DNA of 64,000 nt from Pyrrhoderma lamaoense (GCA_002794735.1 NBAZ01000001.1:2294001-2358000); one strand, 5' to 3'; shown: positions 1 through 14,151, counted from the stretch's first letter. Notes: generated from the sequence alone by a model not told the origin. Translations and numbers: made by a program.

Positions 1-3000
1 GATAATGATATATGATTCTAGCTTGTAGTTCGGGTAGCGTAAGACGGATGTCGGATACTGCGAGAGCATTGAGTTGTAATTCGATTCCTTCGACGTTAGC
101 TAACATCATCGTAAGAGCGTTGAGAACAACAGCCAAAGGGTTTCTCGTGGACATCCTGAGATAAGGTTAAAACAGGCGTCTATACTCGGAAGTATAAATT
201 GCTACATACGCCTGAGTTTCATTACCAGAAGTTGCCATATTTCGAACGAAAGAAACAGACAAAACAATTGGTTGCAACTCTAATACTTCGAAATAGACAT
301 CTTGTCCACTCGTGTGGGGGTTGGTTCTGGGATCTGGCCTCCATTACGAATAAGAACGCTGCAATAGTAATAAATGTTTTAATGTTTTAAATTGCTGATG
401 TTTTGAGTTAAAAAAATCCATACTTTTCGGTATTTGATTCCCAGCTCACACCTTCCAGCCTCGTAAGATCTAAGATTGCATACAAGAACGCCTCATCTAT
501 CTCTACAGTGATTGCTTGTAGAAGTAACGACGCATATTTCACGAACATCAAACCATGAGCTAAACGTAGATCAATAAGGGCTATGTGAAATCAATATTGT
601 TATAGACGAACCTTTGTCGTTCAGGATAATCACAGAGGCATGAACAGTTGGAAGCGTGCCAAGACTCCTTGCTTCCTTCTTTAGAGGAGTGGGCTGTAAC
701 AGAACTGGGAAGAAAGCATCTTGAAGCTGATTGTCAATCTGTAATGTTCCCAATTCCACATTCATTGATTGAGCGACAGGACTATTGGTGTACTCGAATT
801 TCAGGTTTTGTACTGATAGATAGACCACTTCAACTAGTTTCTTATCCATTAGGGAGATACCAAGTCCTTTAAGATCTACACTGATGGCAATATTTGGCGG
901 TACTTCTTCTTGAATGGCCTCAAACTCTTGCGTCGATGCAATAGAGCTTTCCGTGTTCCTACGTCTAGGCTTGTACACACTCGTCTCCTCCCTATAATCT
1001 GTGATAGATAGAAGTTGAGAGGGACCTTCCGCCCTTACATCGAAGGATAAAGTGCCTGCATTATGCTATAAACATCCGGGTTAATCATCATGGTTTGATT
1101 TTGCTTATAATTTTCGAGCACACCTTGAACGGTGGAAGGACACCTATCTCCATGATATCGATCCTTTGAGATCTCTTATTACAACTCAGGAAGATCTTCT
1201 TCTTCTTCATCGCTGGATAATCCCAAGCGTATGGTTTCCGTGTTCCAGGCTCAACTGTGTAAATGTAGTCACTCTCGGGCCTCTCATGAGCTTCATCCTA
1301 TCAAATGATAAATGTATCGTTTTACTTGATTTTCAAACCGGAACACTTACGATTTGGCCGAAAGTAATAGCAAAGCTCGATTTATTTTCGATTAAAAACG
1401 GCCATGGTCCAGTGTGAGGTTTAAGAGTTAAAAATATAGTAGCTTGATCAAGGACGATATCTACGACGACCAGATGCCTCTCCATACGTGATGATGATCC
1501 AGCTGGTCGCATAGGAACGTAGATAGATCCGATAGCTTCCATATCTATAGGAGATGACCTGAAAAATAGGGTATATTGAGATGGGATCTGATTAAATTGC
1601 TGTAAATTAACAAACCATTGTGCATCGAGACCCGGGTAAGCGATGGTCAATAATCTACGATCATTACCTTTAAATGTTAACAATGCTGAACGAGCCCCAG
1701 CCTGTAGCTCCGATTGTCCCAATGGCGCTGCACCAACCTCTCGGAATGTTATAGGACACGACAGTTTATTACAAACAATAAATCTTGGAGTAAGCTCTAT
1801 GACTTTTGAAAGTTTATATTTTCCCGATCCCTCCGACCAAGAGAGTCCTAGATGGATTTCGGCCTTGTTATTGGTGTGTGGCATCACCATAGACACCTCG
1901 GCGCTTGGAGCGTCAAATCGAATCACCTTTAATGGACCCAAAGTTAGCTGTAAGTCTCTAATATTCAGCTTGAGTTCCGAACCTGGGACCAGGTAGATTC
2001 TCCCGCTTTGAAAATAAACTCATTTCCGTTTTTATTGTAGTGAGATAACACTATGATATATACTAGTTATTAGCCAATCAAACCAATGCATTGAAAACTT
2101 ACAGAAGGGCGTGTTTTTACTAAGTTCCTCTATAAACATGTTAAGACTGATTGGTGAGTATAACTAGATAAGCCACCAACCTTTGGTTGTAGGACCTGGA
2201 ACATCCCTGTAAATCCCGCGGAACGTACACTTTTGACTTCAAATGGAAGACCAGTCTTGTTAACAACGATATATGGGCTGTAGATCTGTACTTTGAATGC
2301 TCCTCCAGAGTCGTCGAACTTTCTGTAGCAAAACCTTCAGATGGCTACTGGGAGCAAGGACATAACGACATACATGTAATTCAGGCTGAGATTCAATTTT
2401 CGGCCTTGCTTATCACTTAGAGCTAGTTGGTGTTCTTGATCAAATTCAAACTTCTTATTGGCATTTATTATAGTGAAGTCACTAGGCTGATATACTAGAG
2501 TGTGATTTTAAACTTCAAGCAATTCTTTATAAAAAGTTCAAACTCACCACTATCCTCAATAGTAACACTGAGAAGAACAAGATGGTTCAACTCGACAGAA
2601 TGAATCGGTGTATTTCCCCCTGCCTTAGATAACTTTTCCAGGTATGGCTGGTATCTTTATCAAAGACGGTATAGCGGATATCGAATGGCAGAAGATTTTC
2701 CAATTCAATTGGAGCACGGAGGTTCAATTTAAGCTGTGGACTATCCCTAAATGGAGAATGATCACATATATTAGAAGGGCAAGAAAAAAGAAAAAACTTT
2801 TTGGACCTTTTGAGAGAAGACCATGCAGGCCATACGGAAAAATAAAACGGAGCTTCTTTTCGTTCCATATGAGGGCATCGTATGCTGAATCTATCAGATG
2901 GCTTTGCTTCTTTGAACTCCTCCCACCATATTGGTGTAGACCATTTATAACCAAATCCGGCTGTGCATATCGTAAGAAAACAACACGTGTGTATTGGTTT

Positions 3001-6000
3001 TCTGGGGAAAAGACTCACCATCAGGCTGAATTCTAACTCTGTTTTGGGAAACAGCTTCAATAGGTAGAGCATAATCATCACCAGGTGCTATGCCACACCT
3101 CTATCAGCATATTGAAGGCTTATTAACCATATAAGACGACAGACCTAGTTTCTCGATCGGATAGACAGGGTGACCAGTGTCGTCAACAAGTGCGACTTCC
3201 AAAGGATAAAATGTTTGATTCTCGATCTTATAGGACGATCGGAGAGTAACAATTTTTTGATTATTTTTAGTCGATATCTCACAGACGAGCTTACTCGAGC
3301 CGAGCTTTGTACGAGGACGGAGAGTATAGATATATTCTCCTTCACGATCCACAGGAACACCTCGAAGATGCTCCCAAGGTTTTGCATCGAACCGAATGCC
3401 AATCAAGTTTGACACCGAAGATATGCCGTCCTTCCATATATTAGTTCGAGCTTTTTACAGACAATGAATACAAAGGAAACAATACCTCTCTGGTCTTTCT
3501 CCAATCTCCGAAACGCCAATCAACTATCGATCCAGGTTCAATTCTAACAGCTTGTCGTTGAGTATCTGAGCTGCCGCCAGGGTCTGACCATACGAAAATG
3601 GGACTTCCGATTCTATTGCAAATGCGATATGGGGCGTAGCTTCCTCTAGCTCTCTTGAGAACTGTATCGCCTTCTTTACTCCAGACATTGATACTTGAAA
3701 TTGCTAGCTCAATAAGATTCGAGCTAACATTGAGATCAAGGAGTTTAGTTGCAGATAGTTTAAGAGTGACCCGTCCATCCGAAGGATTCCGCTGAGCCTG
3801 AAATAAAGGGACATTCATTAAGGTAACAAGATAGAGGTTAATTTATACTCACAGATATAGTAAATGACCAGGGATCTATAAACGGTTCCCAGTGTGAGTT
3901 TTTCAGGTTCCAGTAATTGATCGTAGTATTTATCAAAGTATCAGCTTGAAGCTAGGTATGATGTGAGTGAAAAGTGTAAGCAGATATAAAAGTATACGCA
4001 CATGTGAAGACCAATCAGTAACGGTTACAGTAAAAGGTTTTAGTGCTAAATCAAGCACGGGGGCTTCATGTATATCTCCAATAAGAACCAACTTTATTCC
4101 CTTAAAATTGGCATTCAACTATCGACTTGTTAGTTATTATTGTAACGTATAAATAGCCTGGTTCACCTCCTCAGTGGTCATGATAACCTTTGCTGCCAAC
4201 ATTGATTTAGAATTGGACCGGGTAAGACCTTTGAGCTTGCTTGGTCATTATCCGCTTGACTACGAGAAGCCACAGCAGTTGTTGCGTTATCAAATGCCAC
4301 TTGTTGTGCGTCAGTTGTTCCTGAGCCATCCGAATTAGCGAAAAGGGCCAACGCCTTGTTCACAATTGAATTTATCAGTAAGATATCACGATACGATGTT
4401 CGTAATACAAGTTCTTGGTCCACAGAAGTTCAATCCCAGTAAATTGATTATTTGTTTCCATTCGAGATTCTAAGGTTAGCTTGATATCTACGTCATCCAA
4501 GAATCTCACGGAGTCTGCGTTCTTCCCCATGCGGGTCAAAGACATCCCCATACGGAATACTTCGAGAACCAAGGCGTTCTAGTTTCAAAAAAAGGTTAAG
4601 TAAATTACAGAAAGGAAATCCCGAAAATAACACACCTGCTGGGAAACCGATATACGTTCGATAGAAAGACGAATAGCTTGTGTATCAACTTTTTGATCAT
4701 CTTCTAGGACACTGACTGAGGCATCATGAAGGTCAAATCTGAAGTTGAATCGAGGTTGATTTGACAAGCTAGCAGAATTGTCAGATTGATTTTTATTATC
4801 CGAAGTCGTTGTTGGACCCTCTGAAGACTCAAAAGCACTCAAAAAGAATTTGGAGAGTGCAAATAGAGGGTCTACAGAGAAAATGAAGTGAGGCGAATCA
4901 ACTGTCGCTATTACTTGAGAAATCGAATCAGGACCACCAGTAGAAGAGAAAAGACAATGGAACTGATCTCGGCCATGCTTCGCGGGTGGTATTATCTCTC
5001 GGAATTTCGTTGATCCAGGTTTTGTATTATTCATTGTAAACGATCTAATCCACAATTGGCTTTGGAGTGCACCGTTCGTGCGCATATCCAGAGTTAATGT
5101 TGCACCTGATAACGTAAAACTAGATATCCCATAATCTTGGAGACTGTCCTCAGTAGTCGCGCCAATGCCATATAGATGTAGTCTAGCAGCTTGCATATTT
5201 ACAGTGATGTCAAGCTTTTTAAGTATAACCTGCCCTACATCTACGAAAGAAGGGCTGAGCTCCGGTAATAAATTTGTTTGAGAATCTGCCTGTATTGATA
5301 ATCGATCAGGTGTAGTATTTGTCGGATCGGTCTCCAATTGTGGAACATCAGGAACACCCGAGAAGATACCTGTAACAGTTTGGATCAAGGAGATGAGTCT
5401 ACAGTATTGTTGTTGAGTTAACTGTAGATTGATATCGGTTATTGTGATAGAGGACTGAAAGAATATGAGTAAAGATAGACTACGAGAATTGAAATAATAC
5501 TTACCTTGATTTCCGGAATATCCGCGTCACTACGCTGTACGTCTCCGCTCAAAATGGTTGTATTAGCAGAAACTGTAACATCATTTACAATTCTGAGGGT
5601 GTTTGGGTCTGGCGCAAAGAAAATGGAAGCTACTTGGATTCCTTCTAGCTTTGCAGTGATATTTTGGAAGCGGTCGTCATAGCTGTTTTGTGCTGAGAGC
5701 TCTCCGAGTTTCATTGTAAATGTGTCCTCAAGATTCACAGGGTCAACTGGTAATACTACAATGGGTGACTTAGAGACCAAGTGGAATGCCATTTTTTCTA
5801 CTTGTGCAGCCCGCTGTGCGGCAGCTGAGGCGGCAGCGTCATACAACCCTTTCAGACGAGCAAATTTCATCATAAAGAGATAAATACTATTTAGAGGGGC
5901 CTCTAGAAGGTGAACTTGGAGGGAACCTGTGGTCAACTTGACAAATGAATTAATGCCTCTTTCATGCGCTTCTTTTGGGTTGTATGTTTGATAACGCAGA

Positions 6001-9000
6001 TCCGCAGCTTCGTCATCTTCGATAGAAAGTAGTTGCTTAAATTTAGGTAAGCGTGTTTGTAGGGAGGAATCGTCTGAAAGCTGTAGATTTCCTAGACGGG
6101 CAACGACAGTCATACCACCATTTCTCAGGTCGACTTCGACATTAGCTGTAGATAAAGCTAAAGTAGCAATGCTGACGTTCTTGTCTATCAAGCACACTAC
6201 ATTTGATAGTTAGAGATAGGAATAAAGTTTGGTTTTGAGTATATTACCTTGGAAACTAGCAAGACGTGCAATTACATGTATTTTATCGTCGGTCTCCGAT
6301 GGAATCTGATCTGAAGGTGGAGGAAGGGAAGCCGGAGCTATATCTTCAGTTTCCTTCACGTTTCCGTTTCTACTTGGTACGAATGTAGCCATAATGTAGT
6401 CAAGAAGAGGTAAAACGTGTTCAGGGACAGCACGAAAGACAAAGGTAGTAAGCTTGATATCAACAGATTGGTCATATCCCTTATACACAGATATAAAGTC
6501 TGGTGATATTTTCTGTACTCGGTAATAAGTGACGTTCATCAAATTTGTATCTTTAGATGTCTCTGTCTCTGTTGAAACAAGCTTAAGAGGTGCCTCTTCC
6601 TCAATTAAACTCGTTAAATTGATAGCCCTGTGGTTGTCTATTAGCATTAACAATTGGTTAATTGACTAACATACCCGAGCTTTATGTCGACTTTCATGAC
6701 ATATTTCTCCATTGTAAACTTTAGTGAAAAGTGATCGAGACGAAGACTACCCAACTCCTTTTCGGTTCCGTCGTCCAATGATCTCAGCAAGGTAGCTTGC
6801 AAGAGATCCACTTGGAACAAAAGTTCAAATTGATGTTGTCGAACGCTGGCCAGCTGTCAAGGTATTCTGATGAGCCAAACTCAAATCCCTCTACCGAGTA
6901 GTGCTTACCTCTTTAGCAAGCTTTCTACTTTCATCTAAATCTTCCGAGCTATCTTTATGTGACTCCTCATGGAATTCATCGACAACATATTCTATCTGTC
7001 TGGGTCCAAATAGACCTGTTACAGGCTGGAATTCAGTGCGCTTTCGAGAGGGCTGGGGCGCCGCGGGCTTGGATTCGTCACCTAGACGAGGTAGTGTAAC
7101 GTCGATTAATCTCATCAGAGTCTTATACTTGCTATCTGAAAAATTGACGTGCAAGCTCGGAAGTCTACCAGAAACTTTAAATCTGGCTATACTCCGGGCT
7201 GACGGTACTATAGAGTTCTGAGCTGATAAGTCGATGTTTATGCGTTCAACGAGATGTACCCTGGGATCCGGATATTCCGCATCTAATGCGATACGGCAGA
7301 TTTCAAGACTGTCCCCAAGCACAAACTGGATGCTACTAGTCAGATGTGTGAAGTTGAAGGCAAGAAGTTCCTTGTATGTACCTGTGCTGCAATCAGCTTT
7401 ATCGAGTAATTATCATACATCATCGACTCGAGTTGTTTATAGTCATCATCAGAGTAGACATTGTTACGTTTCTTCTCAATCTCACGAATCAACTCCTTAT
7501 TTGCAAGGGAGCTTTCGACAAGAACCCGGCCAGCATCGATAACCAAATGGTTACACCGTTTTTCTACAACACTGTAGTACCACCATCAACCACATATCGG
7601 ACAAGGAAGCATCTCGTATTCACCTTTCTGGGATAATAATGATCGGTGCATGCATATCAAGTCGTAGATCCACAGTTTTATGAGTCTCTAGAGCGTACTC
7701 TAAGCCAGCTCGTGTCTCCTTCTGTATACCCTCGAATGCATCACCGGCAACATTCTAGATAATCCTTTATTAACCTTGATCTGTGCATTGTTCCCAGCTT
7801 TACTCACCAACAGAGCCTCAACAGACTGAAGCTGGCTTTCCGGCGGCTTGAAGAAATTTATAACAGATTCAATGTAACCCCTCTGATAGATAATTTCCAT
7901 TGAACGGAGATAAACTGTTAAGCCATTGTCTGCCCGATCATCTAGAGGTTTGTATTCGTACTTCAACGAGAAGAATGAATCTTGGGCTGAGGTACCATCA
8001 TCATGGATAGAATGGACCTTTTCGGATTCCTTCACATGAACAATTTGTTTATATAGCGTATTTGTTGTTGTCCCATCAAAAACACGGAAGTCTCCAAGTG
8101 ACAAAGACACTTCGAAGTTGTCCTGACGTTGGATACCACCCATCTCAAAAGAGTCAAATACAAGAGATACAATTTCATTGGTCCCATCATGGGGTTTTCT
8201 TTGAGTCTGAAAGATCCTTGGTTTAGATGCATATTTACCCGACCATTGATTGTCTCTCGAGACATTTCGAATGACTGAACAAGTTCTGCCTTTTCATCGT
8301 AGTCAAGAATTTCATACAAACCCTTTCTCTCTTCATCAGATAGGTTATCTAACGATTTGTTTGACGTGTCTGTAGTTGATCCCCATAACCATGAACTCCA
8401 GCTTTGTTGTTTTTTCCTATTCTGTTCAATCAATTTCGTAGTTTCTTTGTCTTTGCGTAATTGAGATCGAGCGATAGACCTATAGAAACGGATATCGTTA
8501 TAAGAGAGCTTTTTTTCAAGAGCTGCAAGGTCCTTTTCAATGATCTAAGAATATGTCAAAACTCAAGGACGAACTGGCTTATGCCTATTTTGTACCTCAT
8601 CTTTTTCTCCTAATTCTTTCCGCTTGAAAAGCTCTACATATCTATGTCGGTCGTCTCGACGTGAACGGAAGTGCTCCCAGGTCCATCGAACGTTCTTATC
8701 ATGAACCTCTTCCAGGATGGCACTTAATGCGAATTTCCACAGAGATCTTGCTTTATTTTTTTGGAACTCGACTTCATCTGGGCGGTATCGGCGGTACTAC
8801 AAATAATTTTATTGGTGTAAGATTCGCGTTAAAGAAGAGAAGTACCTTATGTTGCCTAGCAAAAATATGATATACATCCGCTAAGGAGATGATATCTCGA
8901 TATTGGTGATTGTCTAGGGTAAAACCAAGCTCTTTGAAGAGTAGCTGGGCATCATAATGAGGTTCGCCATTCGATCCGAAAACTTTGTTGAGTATGATCT

Positions 9001-10250
9001 ATCAGAGAACTCTTAGAAGACTATTGGGCAGAAGGAAGAGCAATTTATTTACTCGGCCTTCTCCCGAAACGGGTTGGAGAATATACTGATGCTCAACGGG
9101 ATGTTCATCAGACGATATCTAGTGTCACGTTGACAGATTAATGAGTTATTCATCAAAATAATAAATAGGTACCTGGTCCCTGAACAGCTTTTTTGATTCA
9201 CTATAACTCAAGCCTGCCATACTTTCAGAGTCGGTATTAAAGTATAACGCAAGAGAGTCAAGGTGAGCCAGCTTATAGCGATATTATAAATACACACTTC
9301 AATCAGGAAACAGATTAAAGTACCTTATGTATAGACTGTTCATCAGCATCTAAGTACTTTGGTTGCCAATTTTCGTCAACAGACACTGCTGATAGACTTG
9401 CAAGAGTCACTCCAGCGGAAAAGGGATGCTTATGACGTTCTTAGTTAGCAGTCATATAGTCATATTCCCATATTAGATACTCACCTCTGGAACTGTTTGA
9501 TTGTCTTCATATCGTACATGTACATTTTTTATCGATACTTGAGCATTGTTGACAATTCTTGCTATAATTGAGTTGAAAAATGACTGCGTATAGGATAGTT
9601 GTTCTATTTGAATTTCATGCATACGACGGTGAGAATGAGAACGATACGAATATCCAGCTAGATATAAATTCAGCATTTACCCGTAGCATCCCCAACTCGT
9701 AGGGCCTCCGCTCTCTCAAGTTTTTCGAACTTGAGCTGCTGTTCTCTCTTCTCTTCCTCCTCTAGACTGTAGTCCTTTGAAGAGGAAGCTGCAACAAGGA
9801 TCTGGATGTCCTCGACTTCGATCTTAAGCGGTGTGTGCGCGACTTGCTTGACCGACCAATTAACGGTTAACAGAAACCGTCCGATCCGACCTAGGGAATC
9901 CCGGTAAGGTATGAAGAAGTTCGCTTTTGCAACGATCTCACCTTCTACTACATCAAATGGAAGACCAAGCTTGTCAAGAGCACTTTTCTTGAGTTTTAAA
10001 TCTCGCAAGTCGATCACGCCTATACGTAGTGGCAAGCTTAAGCAAGATACAGTGTGATTTATATTGTTTGCACACACCTGTTCGTACACCTAAGTCAAGT
10101 TGCTCGGACGACAGATTCTCGACATAAACACCAATAAAGCTTGACAAAAGCTAGTATTTCCTCGATTAGAATATACAGAGTGATCCAAGACACACATGCA
10201 CATACTCTGAAAACCCATGGCTTGATGTAACTACTGATGATTGAATCCAT
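1..10250 (-). CDS. VPS13: VPS13 bridge-type lipid-transfer protein, C-terminus outside window
   Basis: Very large protein spread over more than 20 exons. VPS13 proteins form a long hydrophobic groove that moves phospholipids between organelles at contact sites. The start is at 10250 (MDSIISSYIKPWVFR). It splices into a chorein-like N-terminus that reads FIGVYVENLSSEQLDLGVRT, then a segment with DLRDLKLKKSALDKLGLPFD and the charged EEEEKREQQLKFEKLERAE stretch typical of the family. Around 2600-3080 the exons encode LRAPIELENLLPFDIRY, the hallmark of the central conserved block. Around 1340-1940 lies the VAB (SHR-BD) region. The exon near 580-980 carries LGISLMDKK and the IDNQL motif. The exon ending at about 150 reads NPLAVVLNALTMMLANVEG, so the ATG2_C-like and PH-like C-terminal parts continue beyond base 1. 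I saw no frame break. The exact exon borders were not all checked. Confidence in the family is very high. Confidence 0.96.
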
Positions 10251-11212
10251 ATTCCTACTTAATTATTATGCACAAGAGAACGATGTCGAGTATACATCCG
10301 TTGTTACTGTCAGCAACACGATCAGTTCTCAACTACTGGGGACGATAGAATGAACTTGAGCTCCGCGACCTGTGGCGCGTAAAGTGATGCGCGGCGACCG
10401 TTGGCTATAGATCTACGTCATCTAACGATAAAACTGATCTTAGCTGTGCCTTGTTTACATATATGCTTATTCTGTTCAAGCATCTCCGCTGTTTTTCAGC
10501 TACGTATCACAATCTTGCACAATCATCTTGGAGTATGTTTATATTTATCTTCCTCGACCTACTTTTACATACAATGATACATGACCCTGGTTTGGTTAAC
10601 CCATTTAGCAAAATCAAAACCGATTCCCTACTTGGTTTTCATGTTTTGTCCCGCCATGCTCCGGCCACTCTTCCGACAACAAGAAGACAAGGAAAAATTC
10701 TTGTTGTTACGTCTGGATGAGCGCTGAGCACAGGTGTCTTCTATCACGAGTTGCATCAAAACTACACAGGGGAAAAGCGAGGTCTGAACTAGGTATTTAT
10801 CAAATATCCGAGCTCGAGGCAATACCATTGGTTCGGACCTACCCTCGCGGTCTTTTTGCTTCTGTCTTCGACAAAAACTCGACATATACGAACAAATCTG
10901 TTTCTTCGTACATTTTATGCGATGTTTGGCTTTGACGTTCGTACTTCAAACCCACCAACGACGCTAGAGACTCGGTAGATGTGTGGTCCGGAACGTCTAA
11001 CTTTGGGGTCCGTCCACAATATCCGAATTTTCCCGCGTAGCGGGCAATTTGACTTTGCACGCACAAATACACGCTGTGAAGCTCCGTGTCTAGATTCCCC
11101 ATTTTGTGCACTTTTAAAAGGAAGAAAATGCTATTTTAGACCTTCCCCACCCCACCCCCGTCCTCTCTCCAGCCTCCCTCTCTGTAATCTGTGACCTCTT
11201 CAACAATCATAC
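10251..11212. promoter_or_regulatory. Divergent intergenic region, VPS13 / 154-aa gene
   Basis: About 960 bases separate the VPS13 start on the minus strand from the next plus-strand start. Short open frames occur on both strands around 10630-11110, but none matches a family or continues by plausible splicing. The last 70 bases before 11213 are pyrimidine-rich (runs of CCCCACCCC and CTCTC type), which suits a fungal promoter or leader. I see no RNA gene or repeat here. Confidence 0.45.
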
Positions 11213-11910
11213 ATGATGACCTCTGTCGCTTCTAGCTCTAGCTGTCTCCAATATTCTTTACGAAATCTCACTCAATGTTTACCACAGGTAGAAGAGGTAT
11301 TGTAGACTAAGTCCACATATGACTTTGCTCCATAATTAATGCACAACATACAGGTCTTCGGAGTTGAGGACAGTGTGGAGTCGTTCAAACGGTATGTTGT
11401 TCAGTTTTGCATAAAATAGCTAGTCTACTTATCGGACCACTACTTATAGACTACTGGGGAATAAGGAACGTCCTTCACTAAGACTAAGCTGCACCATCCC
11501 GTCTTGGAGTTCTTCACCGACGCACTGTAAATCCTTTGGTATCTTAACAACGTAGACAAGCTTAACTAATTCCTATCTTATCTAAAAATTAGGTCTTGAT
11601 CTTTATGATCTACAAGACCTGCGAAATCGATCAATTATTTTTCTTCATGAACTGCTCCGTTCATTGCGTGCCAGTGGGGTGAGCTCTAAGAAGCTTATTA
11701 TATAATTATTATTAAAACGAGATATATTAGGTGCAAGCCACATACCGGCTAATACCTTCGAATATGGATCTTGTGACGATCTCGACGTCTCTGTCTGATA
11801 ACTATCGTCCGAACGTTGATGATGACCTAATTGCAACTGTACAAATGAGTGATGTCGGAAAGACGTTTCTGGCAGAAACGAAGAACGGACCAGTAATTGT
11901 AATAACATGA
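11213..11910 (+). CDS. Unrecognised 154-aa protein, five short exons
   Basis: Built by hand from exons 11213-11296, 11354-11391, 11450-11526, 11593-11678 and 11731-11910. The exon lengths sum to 465 nt (155 codons including stop), all phases agree and every intron is GT-AG of 52-66 nt. This internal consistency is the main evidence. The product starts MMTSVASSSSCLQYSLRNL, has a leucine-rich helical middle (LYDLQDLRNRSIIFLHELL) and ends VGKTFLAETKNGPVIVIT. No signal peptide or membrane segment is evident. The middle looks alpha-helical and may mediate a protein contact. I do not recognise the family. Either ATG of the ATG-ATG pair could be the start. It lies between VPS13 and the ELO gene, head-to-head with VPS13, so the two may share a promoter. 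Confidence 0.6.
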
Positions 11911-12338
11911 CCCTTTGAACATATGTACTATACCCCCTGCACGCCTATAATCACCTGCTTTCTACCTGGTTTTCTGTGGATCTTCATTATTTTTTTCCCT
12001 TCGTTCTTCTTCCTGAATTATTATAAATAATCACCACGGGATGAATAAAATGTATATACATAAGCATGTAGCAGATAGTGTCGGAAAAAGACTATTTTTC
12101 CTATAGCTGGTATATAATTGGTGCATGTGATAAAACGCTATAATAGACTTGGGCCGATGACTGATGCCGGATTGATGATACGTGGCTTCATAACGGATCT
12201 CACTTCCATAAATAGCATAAAAAGTGACATAAGCATCAAAAAAGCGATCGCCAGAAAAGTCGCGCGCACGCAAGACGATTGATTTTTGACCCTCTCTCTG
12301 GTTCACGGTCTCCTCGAGCTGACTCTCCTTCCCCCGCC
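11911..12338. other. Intergenic region upstream of ELO gene
   Basis: About 430 bases between two plus-strand genes. It holds the 3' end of the 154-aa gene and the promoter of the elongase. The 60 bases before the elongase ATG are pyrimidine-rich (CCTCTCTC, CTCCTTCCCCC), a usual fungal leader feature. A minus-strand open frame of 91 codons is present but has no family signature, and I do not call it. Confidence 0.4.
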
Positions 12339-13555
12339 ATGGCTCCCCTCGCCGATTTCATCCTTTCCACTATTCCTCTTCCAACCTTACCATACTATCT
12401 TACCTCCTATGTCCCAGGAAAAACCCCTCTTTCGACCCCCAACACGGTCTTTACGGCCTTGGTTTCATACCTTGCTGTCATTTTCGGTATCCGTCATCTC
12501 ATGAAAGACCAGCAACCACTCAAGTTGCAGTTCTTGTTCCAACTTCACAACATATTCTTGAGCGTGGGGAGTGCCATCCTTCTTGCTCTCATGGCTGAAG
12601 AAGTTGCTCCGATCGTATGGAAGAACGGCATATTTCATGGAATATGTAGTGAAAGTGCTTGGACTCCTGTAAGTGTCATCTGTAGCTCGAAAAACTCTAA
12701 TTAACTTCTGGACACTCTTCTTTCAACAGCGCCTAGAGTTCTACTACATGATAAACTACTACTTTAAATATATTGAACTTCTTGACACGGTTTTTCTTGC
12801 CTTGAAGAAGAAGCCCTTGGGTTAGTCAGTTCTAGCTTAAATGGTGGTTAGCACGCTTACTGTGTTCCATCTTAGCATTCCTCCATGTTTTCCATCACTC
12901 TGCTACGGCTTTGCTCTGCTTCACGCAGCTCAATGGACGAACTAGTGTGGTGTGTTTCGTTACCATCTACTCATTTCGCCTAGTTCGAGTTTACTGACTA
13001 TTCTATAGTCATGGGTGCCGATCAGTATCAACTTGAGTGTGCATGTCCTAATGTGTAAGATCTTTTTATGTGCGCGTTAGACTGCATTAAGTTGAACCTT
13101 CACCCTTCACCCTTTACAGACTATTATTACTATGCTACTGCTGGTGGAGCACGTATCTGGGTATGTTTTGTGCATATTTCCGTCAATAATCAATGCTAAA
13201 TCCTTGTAAAGTGGAAAAAATATCTTACGACCATGCAAATCGTCCAGTTTGTCATCGATCTTTGTGCAGTTTACTTTGGCAGTAAGCATATATACCTTTA
13301 AGTCACAAGTGTATCTGTTAACCACTAGTCTCAGCATACTCTTACTTTGCTGCCACTTACTGGTCGGACATACTTCCCGCCTACGGCAGTTGCGCAGGAA
13401 CTGAAGGGGCTGCTGTCTTCGGTTGCATGATACTTACAAGCTACTTGGGCCTTTTTATCAACTTCTATATTCAGACTTACAACAAGCCTGCTAAGGAAAA
13501 GAAATCTGTCGCCAACGGGAATGGGGTTGCTAACGGCAATGGTAAAGCAAAGTGA
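12339..13555 (+). CDS. ELO-family very-long-chain fatty acid elongase
   Basis: Seven exons (12339-12668, 12730-12820, 12876-12949, 13009-13054, 13120-13160, 13212-13281, 13329-13555) sum to 879 nt, giving 292 aa, a normal length for ELO condensing enzymes. These are polytopic ER proteins that join malonyl-CoA to acyl-CoA in the first step of elongation. The catalytic histidine box HVFHH is present, followed by SATALLCFTQLNGRTSVSWV and the YYYYATAGGARIWWKKYLT stretch. The C-terminal hydrophobic helix reads YLGLFINFYIQTY. The wording around the histidine box is closest to yeast Elo2/Elo3, which supply C24-C26 acyl chains for sphingolipids, but I cannot separate Elo2 from Elo3. The tail is Gly/Asn/Lys-rich (NGNGVANGNGKAK), as in other fungal members where a lysine-rich end may serve ER retention. 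All phases agree. Confidence 0.95.
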
Positions 13556-14151
13556 GCGCTTTCTTTTTTTAGGATTGTCAGAAAGTCATTGACGGTCGTA
13601 TCACTCTTAGTGGAAAAGTAGAGTAAATACCCAACGTGCTATGAGCCTACATCATGACCAAAAAAAAAGTTTACGATTGAAAAGATTACTTTGTAGTTTT
13701 TGATGAGGGGGCCCTTGGCCAGATGTTGTGTCTCATAGTTTGATACCTCTTTTATTCATCCTTGTTGTGCTTTCCATGTTTCTTTTTCTTGATTATTTGG
13801 GTCGAAAGGGAGACCAATTCCATTCTTTTTCTGTCACCTGCATTTGCATATACACGTACAATAATAGAACTACATAGTTTATCCTTTCGTGTAGAATTCA
13901 GTACTATAATGGAGATATGGAAGCTAATGTGAGGAGCAACTTCACATGTAACCTGTCTTGATGGCATCCTCTTTAAACTCTTCGGAAATAAGTCATAACA
14001 AAATAAGATCGGTTTTAGAGCAGTACTTGTATTAAGCGGGTCTCGCGCTTTACTCTGCATTTCAAATACGCGCCGCTGGCGGCGGTCGGCAAGCAACAGA
14101 CGCTCACTTCATTTCATTCCTTCCCTTTCTTCCAGGAGTGGCTAGTCAGCC
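13556..14151. other. Intergenic region between ELO and RasGAP genes
   Basis: About 600 bases with the ELO 3' region and the RasGAP promoter. It contains an A8 run near 13660 and a T-rich tract near 13740-13800. A minus-strand open frame of 114 codons (13752-14096) has no recognisable family and lies in the expected untranslated region, so I do not call it. CTTCC/CTTTC tracts just before 14152 look like a pyrimidine-rich leader. Confidence 0.35.

Noticed and set aside
12031..12306. Minus-strand frame of 91 codons upstream of the elongase
   Set aside because: No recognisable motif, and it sits in the promoter region.
13752..14096. Minus-strand frame of 114 codons between ELO and RasGAP
   Set aside because: Basic, low-complexity product, no splice partners, located in untranslated sequence.
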